Shown: one piece after another, positions 1-12,197 of the stretch | Layout: every line of letters begins with the position of its first letter | How positions within the stretch are numbered: position 1 is the first letter of the stretch | Source: Siphonodentalium dalli | Taxonomy: Eukaryota; Mollusca; Scaphopoda; Gadilida; Siphonodentaliidae | Assembly (NCBI GenBank): GCA_032622095.1 | Contig: CP136069.1 | Location: 169,684,394 to 169,748,393, forward strand | Length of the DNA stretch: 64,000 bases | Reading direction: 5' to 3' | The notes under the pieces: generated by a model | What the model saw: only the letters and a program-made list of their open reading frames with translations | Database searches by the model: none | Told to the model about the DNA's origin: nothing | Translations under genes and position numbers: made by a program

Positions 1-640
1 ATGTTTGAAGCCCAATTATCCATGGACCCAAAACACAATACATGTATGTCAGACCAATCAGTCAGGTGGTTCCAAGGTAGATGTTTTAATGAATTTGGTA
101 TTTCTATGATTTTATTGGACACAAAAGTGTTAACTCCCCATAGACTGCCATTTCTTGACAGGTTGACCTCATTTTAACAAATCTCTATCTCAGTCACTAA
201 AGGATCTTCCTGATTCCTCCATACTATGTGTAAGCTAAATAGTCCAAAATCCCTTGAGAAGACATTTTAAGAATTACTATAGAGACATATAGTTATGTCC
301 CTGGTCCCACCCTTTTAACCTGGTGACCCCATCTGAATAAATTTGAATCCCAGACACCAAAGAACCCTTCATACATATCATAAATATCAGTCAAATAGAC
401 CTGATGGTCCTTGTGAAGGAAGCATATTAAGAGGGAAACTGTCCTTCGCTTGGCCCCTATTTGACCAGGTGACCCCATTAAAAAAATCTGAATTGCAGTC
501 AAGGAAGAACATTCCATTCTATATAAGCCAACTAGTTCTTGCAAACATATTTTAAGAATTACTATGTAGTGAAATAGTTAAGTCTCTTGCTCTGCCCTTA
601 TTTGACTTTGTGATCCCATTTTCACAAATCTGATAAGGAT
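1..640. repeat. Diverged mollusc-type tandem repeat, left edge
   Basis: Decayed copies of a repeat carrying the words TTATGTCCCTGG, CAGGTGACCCCAT and TACCAAATATAAG, better preserved at 2150-2960. Two copies begin near 270 and 554. It belongs to the intron after Pumilio exon 6. No gene is seen. Confidence 0.6.
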
Positions 641-1750
641 AAAAATTAAGTTCCCCAGTTGAAGTTGGTGATATTCACCCATTGGGCACCTCATTTATGA
701 ATTTTATCTTCTGCAAATTAGGGGATATAGAAACTTCCTAGAAGGGAAATTTAACTAACAACAATGTAAATTTGATACTATAGATACTTCCCAGAAGATG
801 AGGCCTAAGCAGAATGAGGTCGTCAGAGGGTGAATTTGGTGATGCTAGCCTGCTGTGCCGGATAGCATCACAAAAAGCGTGTCTGTTCCTACATTGTGTA
901 TGCCTGGCCTCAAGCAACACAATGTATTATACAACAAGCCTTGAAATAGTGTGATAGTGTGTCTGTCATTTGCAGAGTGAGGTCCCCAGAGGGTGAATTT
1001 AGTGACGCTATATTCACCCTCTGGGGACCTCATTCTGATAAAGTCCTCAACTGCTATGGAAGACCTAGAATAAAATTGAATTTCCCCAGTTGAAGTTGGT
1101 GATGTTCACCCATTGGGCCCCTCAATTATGAATTTTATCTTCTGCAAATTAGGGGATCTAGAAACTTCCTAGAAGGGAAATTTAACTAACAATGTAAATT
1201 TGATACTATAGATACTTCCCAGAAGATGAGGCCTAAGCAGAATGAGGTCCCCAAATGGTGAATTTGGTGATGCTAGCCTTGAATCAAGCTTTGAAATAGT
1301 CTGTCTGTTATTTGCAGAATGAGGTACCCAGAGGGTGAATTTAGTGAGGCTATCCTGCACAGCGGGCTAGTATCACTAAATTCACCCTCTGGGGACCTCA
1401 TTCTGATAAGGCCCTCAACTGCTATGGAAGACCTAGAATAAGATTGAAGTTCCCCAGTTGAAATTGGTGATGTTCACCCATTGGGCACCTCAATCATGAA
1501 TTTTATCTTCTGCAAATTAAGGGATACAGAAACTTCCTAGAAGGGAAATTTAACTAACAACAATGTAAATTTGATACTATAGATACTTCCCAGAAGATGA
1601 GGCCTAAGCAGAATGAGATCTTGAGACTCTAGATACTTCCCAGAAGATGAGGCCTAAGCGGAATAAGGTTCTCAGAGGGTGTATTTGGTTATGCTAGCCT
1701 GCTGTGTAGGATAGCGTCACTAAATTCACCCTCTGGGAACCTCATTCTAC
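640..1750. repeat. Tandem repeat of about 370-430 bp, three copies with internal hairpins
   Basis: Copies marked by TTCACCCATTGGGCACC recur near 670, 1101 and 1469. Each holds a shared block (CTTCCTAGAAGGGAAATTTA, then AGAAGATGAGGCCTAAGC) and a foldback built on CAGAGGGTGAATTTAGTGA and its complement. The clearest foldback is at about 1321-1402; others lie near 960-1033 and 1665-1745. Confidence 0.8.
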
Positions 1751-2149
1751 AAATGCCAGGCACTCTTTCAGAAAATGAAATTAATCTGATTTTAATGACC
1801 ACTGAGTGATAATATAAACAACAAGGGTGCTTCATTGATAACACCATTAATCTCATTTAAATTATGGATGACATGAATACACTCCCTGGGGACTCTGTCT
1901 AAGGCTGCAGTTCTAAGCTCTCTTTATCTCTCTATCTGCCTTGCCATGTGTCATGTCTATCAGTTCATAGGAGAGTTGCCTTGTAATGGGAATTTAAATA
2001 AATATACTTTATTTACCTGTGAGTTAGGATATGAGATAGGGTGGAATGCTGTTGGTTGGGAGTGGGGTTCTGGGTCATGTGGGGGGGTGATATTTTTTGT
2101 TTGTATGTTAAATTGATCAAGGAGTTCCTGAATTTTTTATTATTTTTTG
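1751..2149. other. Intronic sequence without recognised features
   Basis: AT-rich intron sequence with a short G-run near 2080. No exon, RNA gene or mobile element end was recognised. Confidence 0.5.
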
Positions 2150-2960
2150 GGGAATTATGGCCCTGGCTCCACCACTATTTGACCCAGTGACCCCATTTGA
2201 ACAAATCTGAACCCCAGTCATTCAATGACCCCACATACCAAATATAAACTAAATCGGCTTAATGGTTATTGACAAGAAGTCGTTATAAGAATTACTAAGG
2301 AGGAATATAATTATGGCCCTGGTTTCGCAACTGTTTGACACAGTGACCTCATTTGAACAAATATTAATGACAGTCACCTAGGGAACATCCACCCCAAATA
2401 TGATCAAAATGCAAAAATGTAATTTTTGGGTTTTTAGAGTTATGTCCCTGGCTCTGCCCCTAATTGACCCAGTGACCCAATTTGAACAAATCTGATTCCC
2501 AGTCACCCAAGGTCCCTCAGTACCAAATATAAGCTAATTCGGCCCAATATTTTTGTAGAAGAAGTCATTGTAAGAATTACTATGAGTTATGGCCCTGGTT
2601 TCTCAACTAATTGACCGGGTGACCTCATTTGAACAAATCTGAACACCAGTCACCCAAGGACCCTCCATACCAAATATTAGCTAAATCGGCACAATGGTTA
2701 TGCACAAGAAGTTATTGTAAGAATTACTGTGGAGGAATAGAATTATGGCCCTGGTTTCGCAACTATTTGACCCAGTGACCTCATTTGAACAAATCTGAAT
2801 GAGAGTCACCTAGGGAACATCCACACCAAATATGAACCAATTTGGTATGATGGTTTCAGAGGAGATGTTTTAAAAAAAAGTTGACGGACGGACAGACAGA
2901 CGGACGGACGGACGAGGAGTGATGACTATTGCTCCACCAGAGACCTCGTCTCAGGTGAGC
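2150..2960. repeat. Mollusc-type ~150-bp tandem repeat ending in a GACG microsatellite
   Basis: At least four head-to-tail units with ATGGCCCTGG, CATTTGAACAAATCTGA, CAGTCACC and TACCAAATAT words. The block ends at 2881-2930 in a GACG/GACA microsatellite followed by GAGGAGTGATG. This design recurs at 4.5-5.6 kb and 8.4 kb. Confidence 0.8.
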
Positions 2961-3061
2961 TAAAAAAGTTAAGATATTAATACTGATATTAATTTGAATA
3001 TTTTCAGGCTTGAAGATTATAAGATGTTTTAATTTAAAGTAGCCATTCTGTATAAACTCAC

Positions 3062-3317
3062 CTGGTTGTAGTCCATATTGAAGTTTGGACTGTCCATAGA
3101 AGGTACGTTAAGCTGGCTGGCATAATCGAAATGCATGGGATCTATGCCAACGGGTTCAAATTGCTGGGGATCAAACTGGAAACCCATCTGTTGCTGAGGG
3201 TGCATGTGGGGCTGTTCAAGGAAATCTGGTCGGCCATCCATTCCTCCAAACGGGCCAATGGGCTGTCCCTTCATCTCATCTCCACAAGGAGAATTCTGTC
3301 GACTGCCATGTCTTCTG
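3062..3317 (-). CDS. Pum: Pumilio coding exon 6 (last one in the window)
   Basis: A 256-nt exon: one base completing a glycine codon, then 85 codons, ending in phase 0 at CAG/GTGAGT. The acceptor is ATATTTTCAG. It begins RRHGSRQNSP (compare PUM2 TPGSRQASP), runs through a Gly/Pro/Met/Gln-rich low-complexity region (HPQQQMGFQFDPQQF), and ends with EPVGIDPMHFDY and DSPNFNMDYNQ. These match the vertebrate HVGMEPLQFDY and VGLFDYNSQ blocks. The low-complexity part is typical of the disordered Pumilio N-terminus. Downstream exons should encode Gln/Ala-rich sequence and then the PUM repeats, outside this window. Confidence 0.92.
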
Positions 3318-4020
3318 CTGAAAATATAGTTTTGTGTAAATTCCATTATGAATACATTGTACTCATTTATAGACACTTAAGGCACATATACAGCACAGGC
3401 ACATAGCAGATACATCTAGTGCCGAAAATTCAGTTTCATACAGAAGGGTTATTAAATTTTTAATTGGATATAGGCCGATGTTGAACCCATCCCTTGGCCA
3501 TAGTAAATTACTATGATACTGATAGGAATCATAAATTTGAGTTTTGATGTTGAATTATAGAGTATACAGTTATACACTATTATAGACAAATGTACATAAC
3601 TCAAATTTTTGGAATTTATGGGTCGCTCACATATATTTAAGAAAATGCACTGGCACAGGATCTGTAATGCTGAACCAGCACAGCATTGGATTAAATGTGA
3701 AAAGGTGACCCAGACATGGAATACTTGAGTTAATATAGTCCTATTTAAGTTTACAATGATAATGTATCAATTTCTAACAACGCAGCCATCAAGATAAGCC
3801 CTCCTCACTGCTGACCCATTAATATCAATTATATAGCAGAGCTGTCAACTAATCACTGGCATTGTTTATGCTAAACCTTGGAATCTCTATTAATTTAAAC
3901 CTATAACATTTATAATGACATCAGACCATCTGTAGAATGATATACTCAGCTGTGGAATACAGTTAAGATTTTCTAGACATAAGTGTGTCTTGGTCCATGT
4001 ATAGTTTTGAATACACTCAC
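3318..4020 (-). other. Pumilio intron 5
   Basis: A 703-bp intron bounded by GTGAGT and TTTTCAG on the minus strand. I see no internal element. Confidence 0.8.
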
Positions 4021-4181
4021 CCATATGCATCTTCTTCAAGACCATTCTGCATAATGCCATTTTGTTGATGCTGTTGATGAATATTTTCTTCTCGTTCAAT
4101 ATTCAATTCACCCGTTTCAAATGGTGATGGAGTCTTACTCTTTTTATCAGGGCCCTCACCGACATTCTCATGTGGAGGTAC
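4021..4181 (-). CDS. Pum: Pumilio coding exon 5
   Basis: A 161-nt exon: 53 codons plus two bases. The acceptor is a T-rich tract ending TTTTTCAG and the donor is GG/GTGAGT. It encodes VPPHENVGEGPDKK, then SKTPSPFETGELN, an acidic and glutamine/histidine-rich stretch, and QNGLEEDAY. The pattern SPFE, acidic run, then NG-containing linker matches vertebrate PUM2 (KASPFEED followed by GLPNGMDAD). The trailing GG joins the first C of exon 6 to form a glycine codon. Confidence 0.9.
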
Positions 4182-4495
4182 CTGAAAAAGTCAATAAAAG
4201 TCCCTCAAAAATGCACTCAAATTGCAAAACGAACTTCAGCCACGCACTAAATACAATACCTCCCTTGGGAAGTTTGCCAACTTATTTTTATTGTGCTATA
4301 ATGTTTGACAGTTTGAGCACGCAAATTCCAACAAGAGCATCGCTAGGGCATGACAAAATACGCCCTTTAGCCATTTCAAATTGTACGGCAGGATGGAAAC
4401 CAAATTTAATAAAAGGTCGCAGACCACATGTCCCCCGACTCGAGTGGTAAACTTCATGATTGGATTTGTTTGTAGGATACTATTTGCAACAATGT

Positions 4496-5140
4496 TATAC
4501 AGTATATAGATGTTGCAAACCACCGCAAAATTTCTTGGACAAAACAACCCGATGAACAAATGCATGCAAACACGAAAAAAATGATATTTTTGTATTAGCT
4601 ATATAGATGTTGCAAATCACCAACATGTTAGGAACAATATCCCAGAGTTTCAAATCTCTACATTTAAAACTGTAGGAGGAGTTGATTACACCATGAAGGT
4701 ACCCAATCTCATCCAAAAGGCAAAAATGTTCAAAATTTTCTAAGTCGAAAACCCCCCAAAAATATGGAAAAAATGATATTTTTGATTAGCTATATAGATG
4801 TTGCAAATCACCAACATGTTAGGAACAATATCCCAGAGTTTCAAATCTCTACATTTAAAACTGTAGGAGGAGTTGATTACACCATGAAGGTACCCAATCT
4901 CATCCAAAAGGCAAAAATGTTCCAAATTTTCTAAGTCGAAAACCCCCCCAAAAATATGGAAAAAATTATATTTTTGATTAGCTTTATAGATGTTGCAAAT
5001 CACCAACATGTTAGGAACAATATCCCAGAGTTTCAAATCTCTACGTTTAAAACTGTAGGAGGAGTTGATTACACCATGAAGGTACCCAATCTCGGACGCA
5101 CGGACACACGGACGCACGGACGCACGGACGGACGGACGAG
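4496..5140. repeat. 191-bp tandem repeat, three copies, with GACGCACG tail
   Basis: The word ATAGATGTTGCAAATCACC begins near 4603, 4794 and 4986, giving a period of 191-192 bp. Units also share ATCCCAGAGTTTCAAATCTC and TACACCATGAAGGTACCCAA. The array ends in a GGACGCACGGAC microsatellite at 5095-5140. The long minus-strand reading frame across it follows from the repeat. Confidence 0.85.
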
Positions 5141-5159
5141 GGTCATTTCTATAGTCCTC

Positions 5160-5650
5160 CGACGGAAACGTCGGGGGACAAAAAGATATATGAGCAGATG
5201 GACAATAATTCAATATTTTCAAATCAACAAAGAGAGATAACTCTTGAACAGAAAATGAAAACATCATAACTGAACACTCTTTTGAAAGCCATCCTGATGC
5301 CAAACATCCATACCAAATTTCAACAGAATCCAGTAACCCATGGCTAAGATATATGAGTGGACGGACGCAAATCCAACATTTTCAGATTAACAAAGAGGGG
5401 TAACTCTTGAACGGAAAATGTGAACGACGTCAATGAACCCTCTTTTGAAAGTCCTCCTGATGACAGATCTGCATACCAAATTTCATCGAGATCCGATAAC
5501 CCATGGGTGCGAGATATTGGCAGACTGAAGGAAATCCAACATTTTCAGATAATCAAAAGGGATAACTCTTGAACGGAAAATGTGAACAATGTCAATAAAC
5601 CCTCTTTTGAAAGCCCTCCTGGTGCCAAAATCATTCAAATTTGATGGCTC
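5160..5650. repeat. ~170-bp tandem repeat, three diverged copies
   Basis: Units share AACAAAGAGRGRTAACTCTTG, CCTCTTTTGAAAG and CATACCAAATTTCA. They are the same broad family as the block at 17941-18500. Confidence 0.75.
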
Positions 5651-6432
5651 CCATTGAGAAATCACCCCAAAGATCCCTATGAAGTTTAGTGATGATCAGA
5701 TGAGGGAGGTGGCCTGTATGGTGTGCGGAAAATTTAATCATACAAACAGTTTAATCCAAGATGGCCATTGGCAGTTGGGTTGGGCGGTATTGACGTTTTT
5801 AAAAACCGCGATTTCGGCATGTGTCCATTATATAAAGTTCCTGCATTCTGGAATACGCAACATTGAGTGAATTACAGGCTCAAGTTATCCTGATCACTCC
5901 ATTGTTTACATTTCAGCACGCGATTCACATTCCCGTGACGTCATAGCTAAGCACGTGCTCATAGGTTGATAGAGGACCTAGTAGAATTGGGCCAAGATGG
6001 TTCATTCTGGGCTGTCTGCAGTCTATCACACACAATGAATTACGGAACATTTTTAATTAACTTTTGAACACGGGATTTAGTTAAGGGGGAGAACTTTATT
6101 CATCTATTATCATAATAATGAAATAATAATAGCAAGGTGAAACGGAAGGGAGACAATGCAGCTCAACTATATTTAAAATTGAGGTTGATGGTAGCGAGGT
6201 AACGTCCCAAATGATATACTTCGACCAACACCTGCGAGTCATATTCTGCGTCTGCAAATACTCAATGGTGGGCTAGTTGAATGAATGTCACGGATTTGTC
6301 AGTCAACCAGAGTCAAATTTTAAGATATAATTGAACGACAAATACCGCCGAGTCATGAGTCGAAAAGTTTTGACGAAGTATCGCTCGTGATGTTACACCG
6401 CTATCAGGTTGAATTCGGAAGAAGATACTCCA
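5651..6432. other. Intronic sequence without recognised genes
   Basis: Starts with a dispersed repeat fragment (GATGGCTCCCATTGAGA, related to 9940-9970), followed by unassigned sequence with a GTGACGTCAT word near 5935. It ends at the target duplication of the hAT element. Confidence 0.5.
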
Positions 6433-6440
6433 TCGCTCTA

Positions 6441-9400
6441 TAGAGCTGAAGCGGTTAGACGGATAACCGGTTAGCATCCGGTTAGCGACGTAACCGGTTA
6501 GAAAACGAGAGGCCGATCACGATCGGCAGATGTTTAACCCATACCTTGGCGATAGCGATTAGCTATTTTTATAAATTTTATAAATCCTTACATCAACCTT
6601 TTCATGAGTGCTAAAGTTTCAACAATTCACACTTAATATAGTGATCATGTGAAAAATATTTACTTATCACATTGTGTCAACAGGATTGGCGGAGGATGTT
6701 AATATTTTTAAGCAAATAAACCAAATGACCCTCACTATGCAGGTTAGGGGTGTGTTCTTGTCAACTATGCCAAGAACTACATGTATAAACATAATCAATG
6801 GAAATATTTGAGTTATCAAATCGGATAGAATAGGGTTAATCTTACCCAAACTAATGAACTGATAAACACAAAATAGTCTATACAAAGCATGTCATTGGAT
6901 TTAGAAACCCATACAATAAGTCAGTCTCAAGAATACCAGCACCATTAATATTACCCTGGAGCCCAAATGCAATTGAGGGAATTTCAAAATAAGACATTTC
7001 CTCTAATGATGATTATATAATTGGTGATTTATTGAAACCCTTACTGAATGGTTACAGAACCTGGATCAAAGTGAAATGGATAATATTATATCTGTCTATC
7101 GCATAATATGTGTCTATGGAATGGTTTAATTTTAATCCCAAATCCATGCAAATCAAAAGTGGATCACCATCAACCTGGACATAATATAGGAGAATGATCA
7201 AATGAAAAGTATCAAAACCATATGTGTGGAGAGGGTTAATCATTTGCAATGACATATCATGGAACTGGGAATGTGTGAATTAATTTTTGTCTAAGATAAG
7301 AAAACAGTGTGTGTAGACAACAATGTCTGTAAAACATCCCTACAAAGTAACAATGGACTATTCCAATTTAATATTTAGAATAGGTGTCCTATAGTGTTTA
7401 CATAAACTTTAGTAATGAACCTGTTTCAGTAAAGGGGTTAACTTAATATTGCACAGAAAACAGAACTCCACCAGATAGCCATCAATCAATTTGACATTAA
7501 TATGATAACAAATCCTGCCAGCCAACAGTACCACTATCAGGCTTTATAGCATGTCCCTAGTGATAATTAACTCATTTCAATTACACACATGGTCTGCGAG
7601 ATATGTTCTCTTAAAATTCCCAGCAGTAATTACTTGAATTATAAAGGGTCATAACTCTGTTAAAATATATCGGATCAAACCCATATTCGAACTCGATCTG
7701 TATTTAGGGGTGATAAATTCATATACCAAATTTGGTGCTGATCAAATGAAAAATGTTTTTGAGTCATAGCAGCTTGTGTGAATTCTAAGTAAACATAAGA
7801 GTGAAAAGGGTTAATTAAACAATACCAAAAACCATACAGACGAAGAACATGCTAAGAAAAACCTAGGTAAGAAATATGAGGCAGATCAGAAGAAATATGT
7901 TCAACTTATTGCATTGGATAGCATGTGTCCAAAGGGTTAATTATTTTCTAAACCGATCAACCAATCAATACCAAAAACTATACAGATGAGGGGCATGTCA
8001 TCATAAACCTACATATCAAATATGAACACAATCGGACAAAATATACTATGGTTTTAGCATCGGATTTTTGTTTTTTTAATTTTATTTTTGAAAAAAGGGT
8101 CATAACTCCTTTAAAATAAATCGGATCAAACCCATATTCGAATTTGATCTGTATTTTGGGCTCTGAAACTCGCATACCAAATTTGGTTCCGATCAGATAA
8201 AAATTGTTCGAGTTATGACAACATGCGTGAATTCGAGGTCGAAAAAGGGCCATAACTCGGTAAAACAAATTCGGATCAAACCCATATTTGAACTCGATCT
8301 GTATTTTGGTCTGAGAAACTCATATACATAATTTGGTTCTGATCGGATAGAAAATTTTTGAGTTATCGCACCATGCGTAAAGTGTCCACGGACAGACAGA
8401 CAGACGGACGGACGCACGACGAGTGGTCAATCCGGACGTCGACATTATGTTTACCATACTATGGTATGGGTAAACATAAAAATGAACCGGATGTAACCGC
8501 ATCCCATGTCAGTTGAATGTGAACGTGAATAATCCTCAAAATATTAGGTTAAATGATGCAAAACTAATACTAAATCCTGTGTCACCGATAGAGTGCAATG
8601 CAAGCATTAATTGGTACACGCGGTAGTATCAGATACTTAGTAGCAATTCTCGAACTGTCTGGAAGTGTCGGTGACCTTCAATCAATTCCGACCCTTTGAA
8701 GTTTTCTTCCGACAAAAGCACGTGTGCAGTCACTGTGTATCAAGTCTGAATGCACACAAGGAAGTGACAACGTAAAAGTGGCGTTGTGTGGCAATGCATG
8801 CTTTCGTAACTTAATAGTTAATACTGCACGAAAGCAACATGGATTCAAATTTGAATCACACCACGACATACAAAAACTGTTTTATAGTGGGGTTTATAAA
8901 AACTATGTAAGTCGACAAAGTTTGAAGATTGAGATCAGCTGCACAATGTCTTCACTCTTCCCGTTCTTCCTCCCTGTTGTGATCTAATATGATCAATTCA
9001 ATTGAGTGACCAAACAGACATCGTAGTTGAAGCAACCCAAAACCTCTAACTTCTTCAATGATCTTCCCTTTTATCAAGGAAATTGATGCTCCATGCTACT
9101 CAGTAACTGGTTGTGCCTGTGGGACTAATTGACACTCAATTTGGCAGTAATTGCTATATGTTAAGTGATTGCATACTAAAACCTAAACAGAAACGTAAAT
9201 TCTATAACCTTCCAAGTTCCAACACTAGTGTCCGCGATCATGATACCGACGAATAGCTCGAATACTGAATAGGACTGCGAGTCTGACCTAACTGACCTTC
9301 CTCTTTGTTCTCTAGTTATTACTTTCTTGTCTTTATATATAATTCATTGGAGGATATACCAATGATAATGATATATTACAGATCTTTAATATATAGTTTT

Positions 9401-9757
9401 GTTACTCGTTTTACCAATACCCATACTATTGTTACTCGTTTTACAAATGCCCAAACATATGCTGATCACGGCAAATAAGCGATCCCTCCTGCCATTCACA
9501 AATTTCACTTGCTCATTCCCCATCACGAGAGCCAGCAAAAGAACAGTGAATTCGTGTTTTTGAATATCGTTAAATGCCGTGAATAAGGTCTTTATTTCAG
9601 CTACTATTTCTCACCTAGGTTTGTCCCTGGAGCATGGCATAATGTCGACATAATTAGTGTGAGAGAAGTCCGCTGGAAATTAGCGGTTAACCGGTTGAAA
9701 TCCGGTTAACCCCGATGGTTAACCGGTTAGAAGAATGGGTCAACCGTTTCAGCTCTA
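6441..9757. mobile_element. hAT-type element, 3.3 kb, transposase not recognisable
   Basis: The ends are imperfect inverted repeats: TAGAGCTGAAGCGGTTA at the left and TAGAGCTGAAACGGTTGAC read inward from the right. An exact 8-bp duplication, TCGCTCTA, flanks it (6433-6440 and 9758-9765). Subterminal AACCGGTTA words occur at both ends. An 8-bp duplication and this terminus style indicate the hAT superfamily. The interior contains mollusc tandem repeats (7620-8440) and no intact transposase. It lies in Pumilio intron 4. Confidence 0.85.
7640..8480. repeat. Mollusc repeat copies inside the hAT element, with GACG microsatellite
   Basis: Three copies share CGGATCAAACCCATATT followed by TCGATCTGTATTT, near 7672, 8121 and 8271. 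The last is followed by a GACAGACGGACG microsatellite (8391-8418) and a short palindrome around ACCATACTATGGT near 8455. These are probably later expansions or insertions within the older hAT element. Confidence 0.7.
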
Positions 9758-9765
9758 TCGCTCTA

Positions 9766-10153
9766 CTTCAGCCCAAAATACAACCATTGCGTCATTGGTT
9801 ACAATTGAATACAACAGAGACATAACATGGGAGCGACCGATAAAGGCTGCTTTCAATCAGCGGTCCGCTAAAGTATTCAACTCAGTATTGGATTAAAAAA
9901 TGATGACTGCCGACGGCAATGTTTTTCAATGAAAATGGTTCAAATTTGATGGCTCCAATCGAGAGGTTATCCTAAACAAGGACATTAATTTTCAAAACAA
10001 TTCTTCAATAAATGCTGACTGCAAAGTATGCTGAGGGATTCAAATTTGACATCGCTTCCATATAGGTATCTTTTTCAAAATTATATGTGCATAATACTGA
10101 TGCTAGTATGAGACAAGTCAATTTAAATTTAGGTTTAGTTCATTTAAACTTAC
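9766..10153. other. Intronic sequence between hAT element and exon 4
   Basis: Contains a decayed mollusc repeat (GGTTCAAATTTGATGGCTCC near 9940). Nothing else was recognised. Confidence 0.5.
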
Positions 10154-10257
10154 ATATCCCTTCATACGCATACGAGCCTCCATATCTTTAGGTGTTGGAG
10201 AGCCTCCCAGAACATAGTCAACCATATTTGTCATATTAACTCCAAATTCTTTGTTCT
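10154..10257 (-). CDS. Pum: Pumilio coding exon 4
   Basis: A 104-nt exon: two bases completing the glutamate codon from exon 3, then 34 codons. The acceptor is TTATCCACAG and the donor the strong GTAAGT. It encodes NKEFGVNMTNMVDYVLGGSP and then DMEARMRMKG. The block matches PUM1/PUM2 LGVSMVEYVLSSSP followed by a basic RKG stretch. It lies between a 6.9-kb intron with nested hAT elements and a 6.0-kb intron holding another hAT element. Confidence 0.9.
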
Positions 10258-12161
10258 CTGTGGATAAATAAATACACAATGAAAAATAATATACTCTGAA
10301 ATGTATACACACAATTGTACCACTAAGAGAAAAGTCTCGCTGAAACAAAGCCTCACTGGAGTTCATCCGCTACTCGAGTTTTGGCCACTTTTCCCATAAA
10401 TGTTACTCCGCATTTTTGAAAATGCTACATTTCATTTGCGATAATTGCAGAGAAAATGAAAAAATCTTTACAAAATGGTAAGTTTCTAACTTCCAGAGAA
10501 TATTCCTCAAAGAAGTAATTGGTACATATCATTGGCAAGTTTTAGCGATGATGTATGAATCACGCTAATTTAGAGAGGTGTATGGAATGGTACATAGTCA
10601 TTTATCATCTCGATTGTGGTGTTTTTTATTGCAAATACTCTGAACAAAATAAAAAAAAATTCTGTGAACAAAGTATCTCTAAATACTTAGCAAACAAATA
10701 TATTTAATTATACATTATTAAGTTCCCCTGGTTATTAGTTGTTCCCATATATTGCATTGCAAGTGATGGAAAATGTGTTATTTTAACCATCACAGGAAGT
10801 CTACAGTTCCGTTTTTCAGATGCTACTTTTCTTACTTCCAAATATCTCCGCAAAAAATGATGTAAAAATCAAGAAGAATCTGAGTGGTTTGTAACATTCA
10901 TGTATGTTATGATTCAAGATCGGTACATAGCGCCAAACAATTGGAGCCGGAATAGTTTTCTTATTATTTTGTTAGCTCTAGTTGGTTTGATTCAACTTTA
11001 GCGACAGGGCTATGCCAGAGTCATTATATTTCAGTGTTTTACTGTATTCGTCCATCCAGGCCAGTATCGCATTCTCGAAAAACCATGAAAATTTGTCATC
11101 TTTGGACTTAATGATATAGTTTATATAGTGTGCAGGCCTGAAAATTTGAGGCGAACAACGGTTCAGTTTGCCTGGAGGTTTTATCTAAATAAAATGAAAA
11201 TGTTTTATGTAGGTCTCGCGATAACTGATTCTCACCTTGATTTGAGACATTCAAAATTATTACGGTATTTCAATGAGTTGCCGGGATGTCCATCTGTAGT
11301 TAATAATACCAGTTGTAGTGATTATAACAGTTTGTGTAACTATTCTGCTAAGGCAAAAAAAAAAAACATCTCTGTTTCCGATTTCATGAGCAAAACAATT
11401 GAGGTAGGTAGGTTGGGAATGTTTTTTTTTTTTTGGAATGTTTTTTTCTTCTTCAAAATCCATCTGAATAAAGTTTCGTTGCATCTATAATGCACCCTAT
11501 TCTAAAAGCAAGATTAAAGTTGGTATTCTCAATACCTTTGTATCCAGTTGCTGCTCAAAGTCTCTGACAGAAAACTTGATTAATATCTGACAATATACCC
11601 AATTCTATATAGATATAAATAATGATACCCGTGCCATCATCTTCACATCGCATTTTCACCTGGCCGTGTGACTCTCAGAACAAACGGAAAGCTACAGGTC
11701 AACAATCTGAAAGTTTTATTGCCCCTGGTCGCCACCCTGATTTGAAAGTGAAAACCCTGCAGTGCACGTGTCGGTTTGCAAGCATCGCAGTACTGTTAAA
11801 CAGATCAAAGGGTGCCACCGAGTGAATTCATGCGACGTAATTGTTGCGTCTGACCAGGGTAGTCACTGGTGAATAATTAGAGAGGTGTTTGTTTAACTGA
11901 CTCGCCATTGTCGCTAATTTAGTCGAGTTGTCGGGTTTCGTTGTCAATATACTCAATATAGTGCAGCATTTTAGTAATTTGTTTTTTGTTAGAGGATCAG
12001 AAATTTTCAAGTCGCACGAATATTTTCAGGTAGGTCGGCAAACCGGAAACAGATGTTTTTTTTTTTGGCCTAACCTATGGTATGGGTTACCTAAGCACAA
12101 ACAAGGGAATAAAAAATAGGTTACACATAATTTTGAAACCTGCAGGCCTGGTGTGTTATGA
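10258..12161. other. Right part of Pumilio intron 3 without recognised genes
   Basis: AT-rich sequence with several A and T runs (11355, 11420, 12057). A plus-strand frame at 11128-11490 is not recognisable and depends on homopolymers. No exon or element end is seen until the hAT target duplication at 12162. Confidence 0.5.
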
Positions 12162-12197
12162 TCTAGAATTAGGGTTGCCACGACTGAGTTTTCATAA

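Noticed and set aside
4740-5303. 187-residue minus-strand frame
   Set aside because: It runs through the 191-bp tandem repeat and its GACG tail and reads the same segment repeatedly; there is no recognisable domain.
11128-11490. 120-residue plus-strand frame
   Set aside because: No family resemblance; it includes long lysine and phenylalanine runs from A and T homopolymers and lies inside a Pumilio intron.
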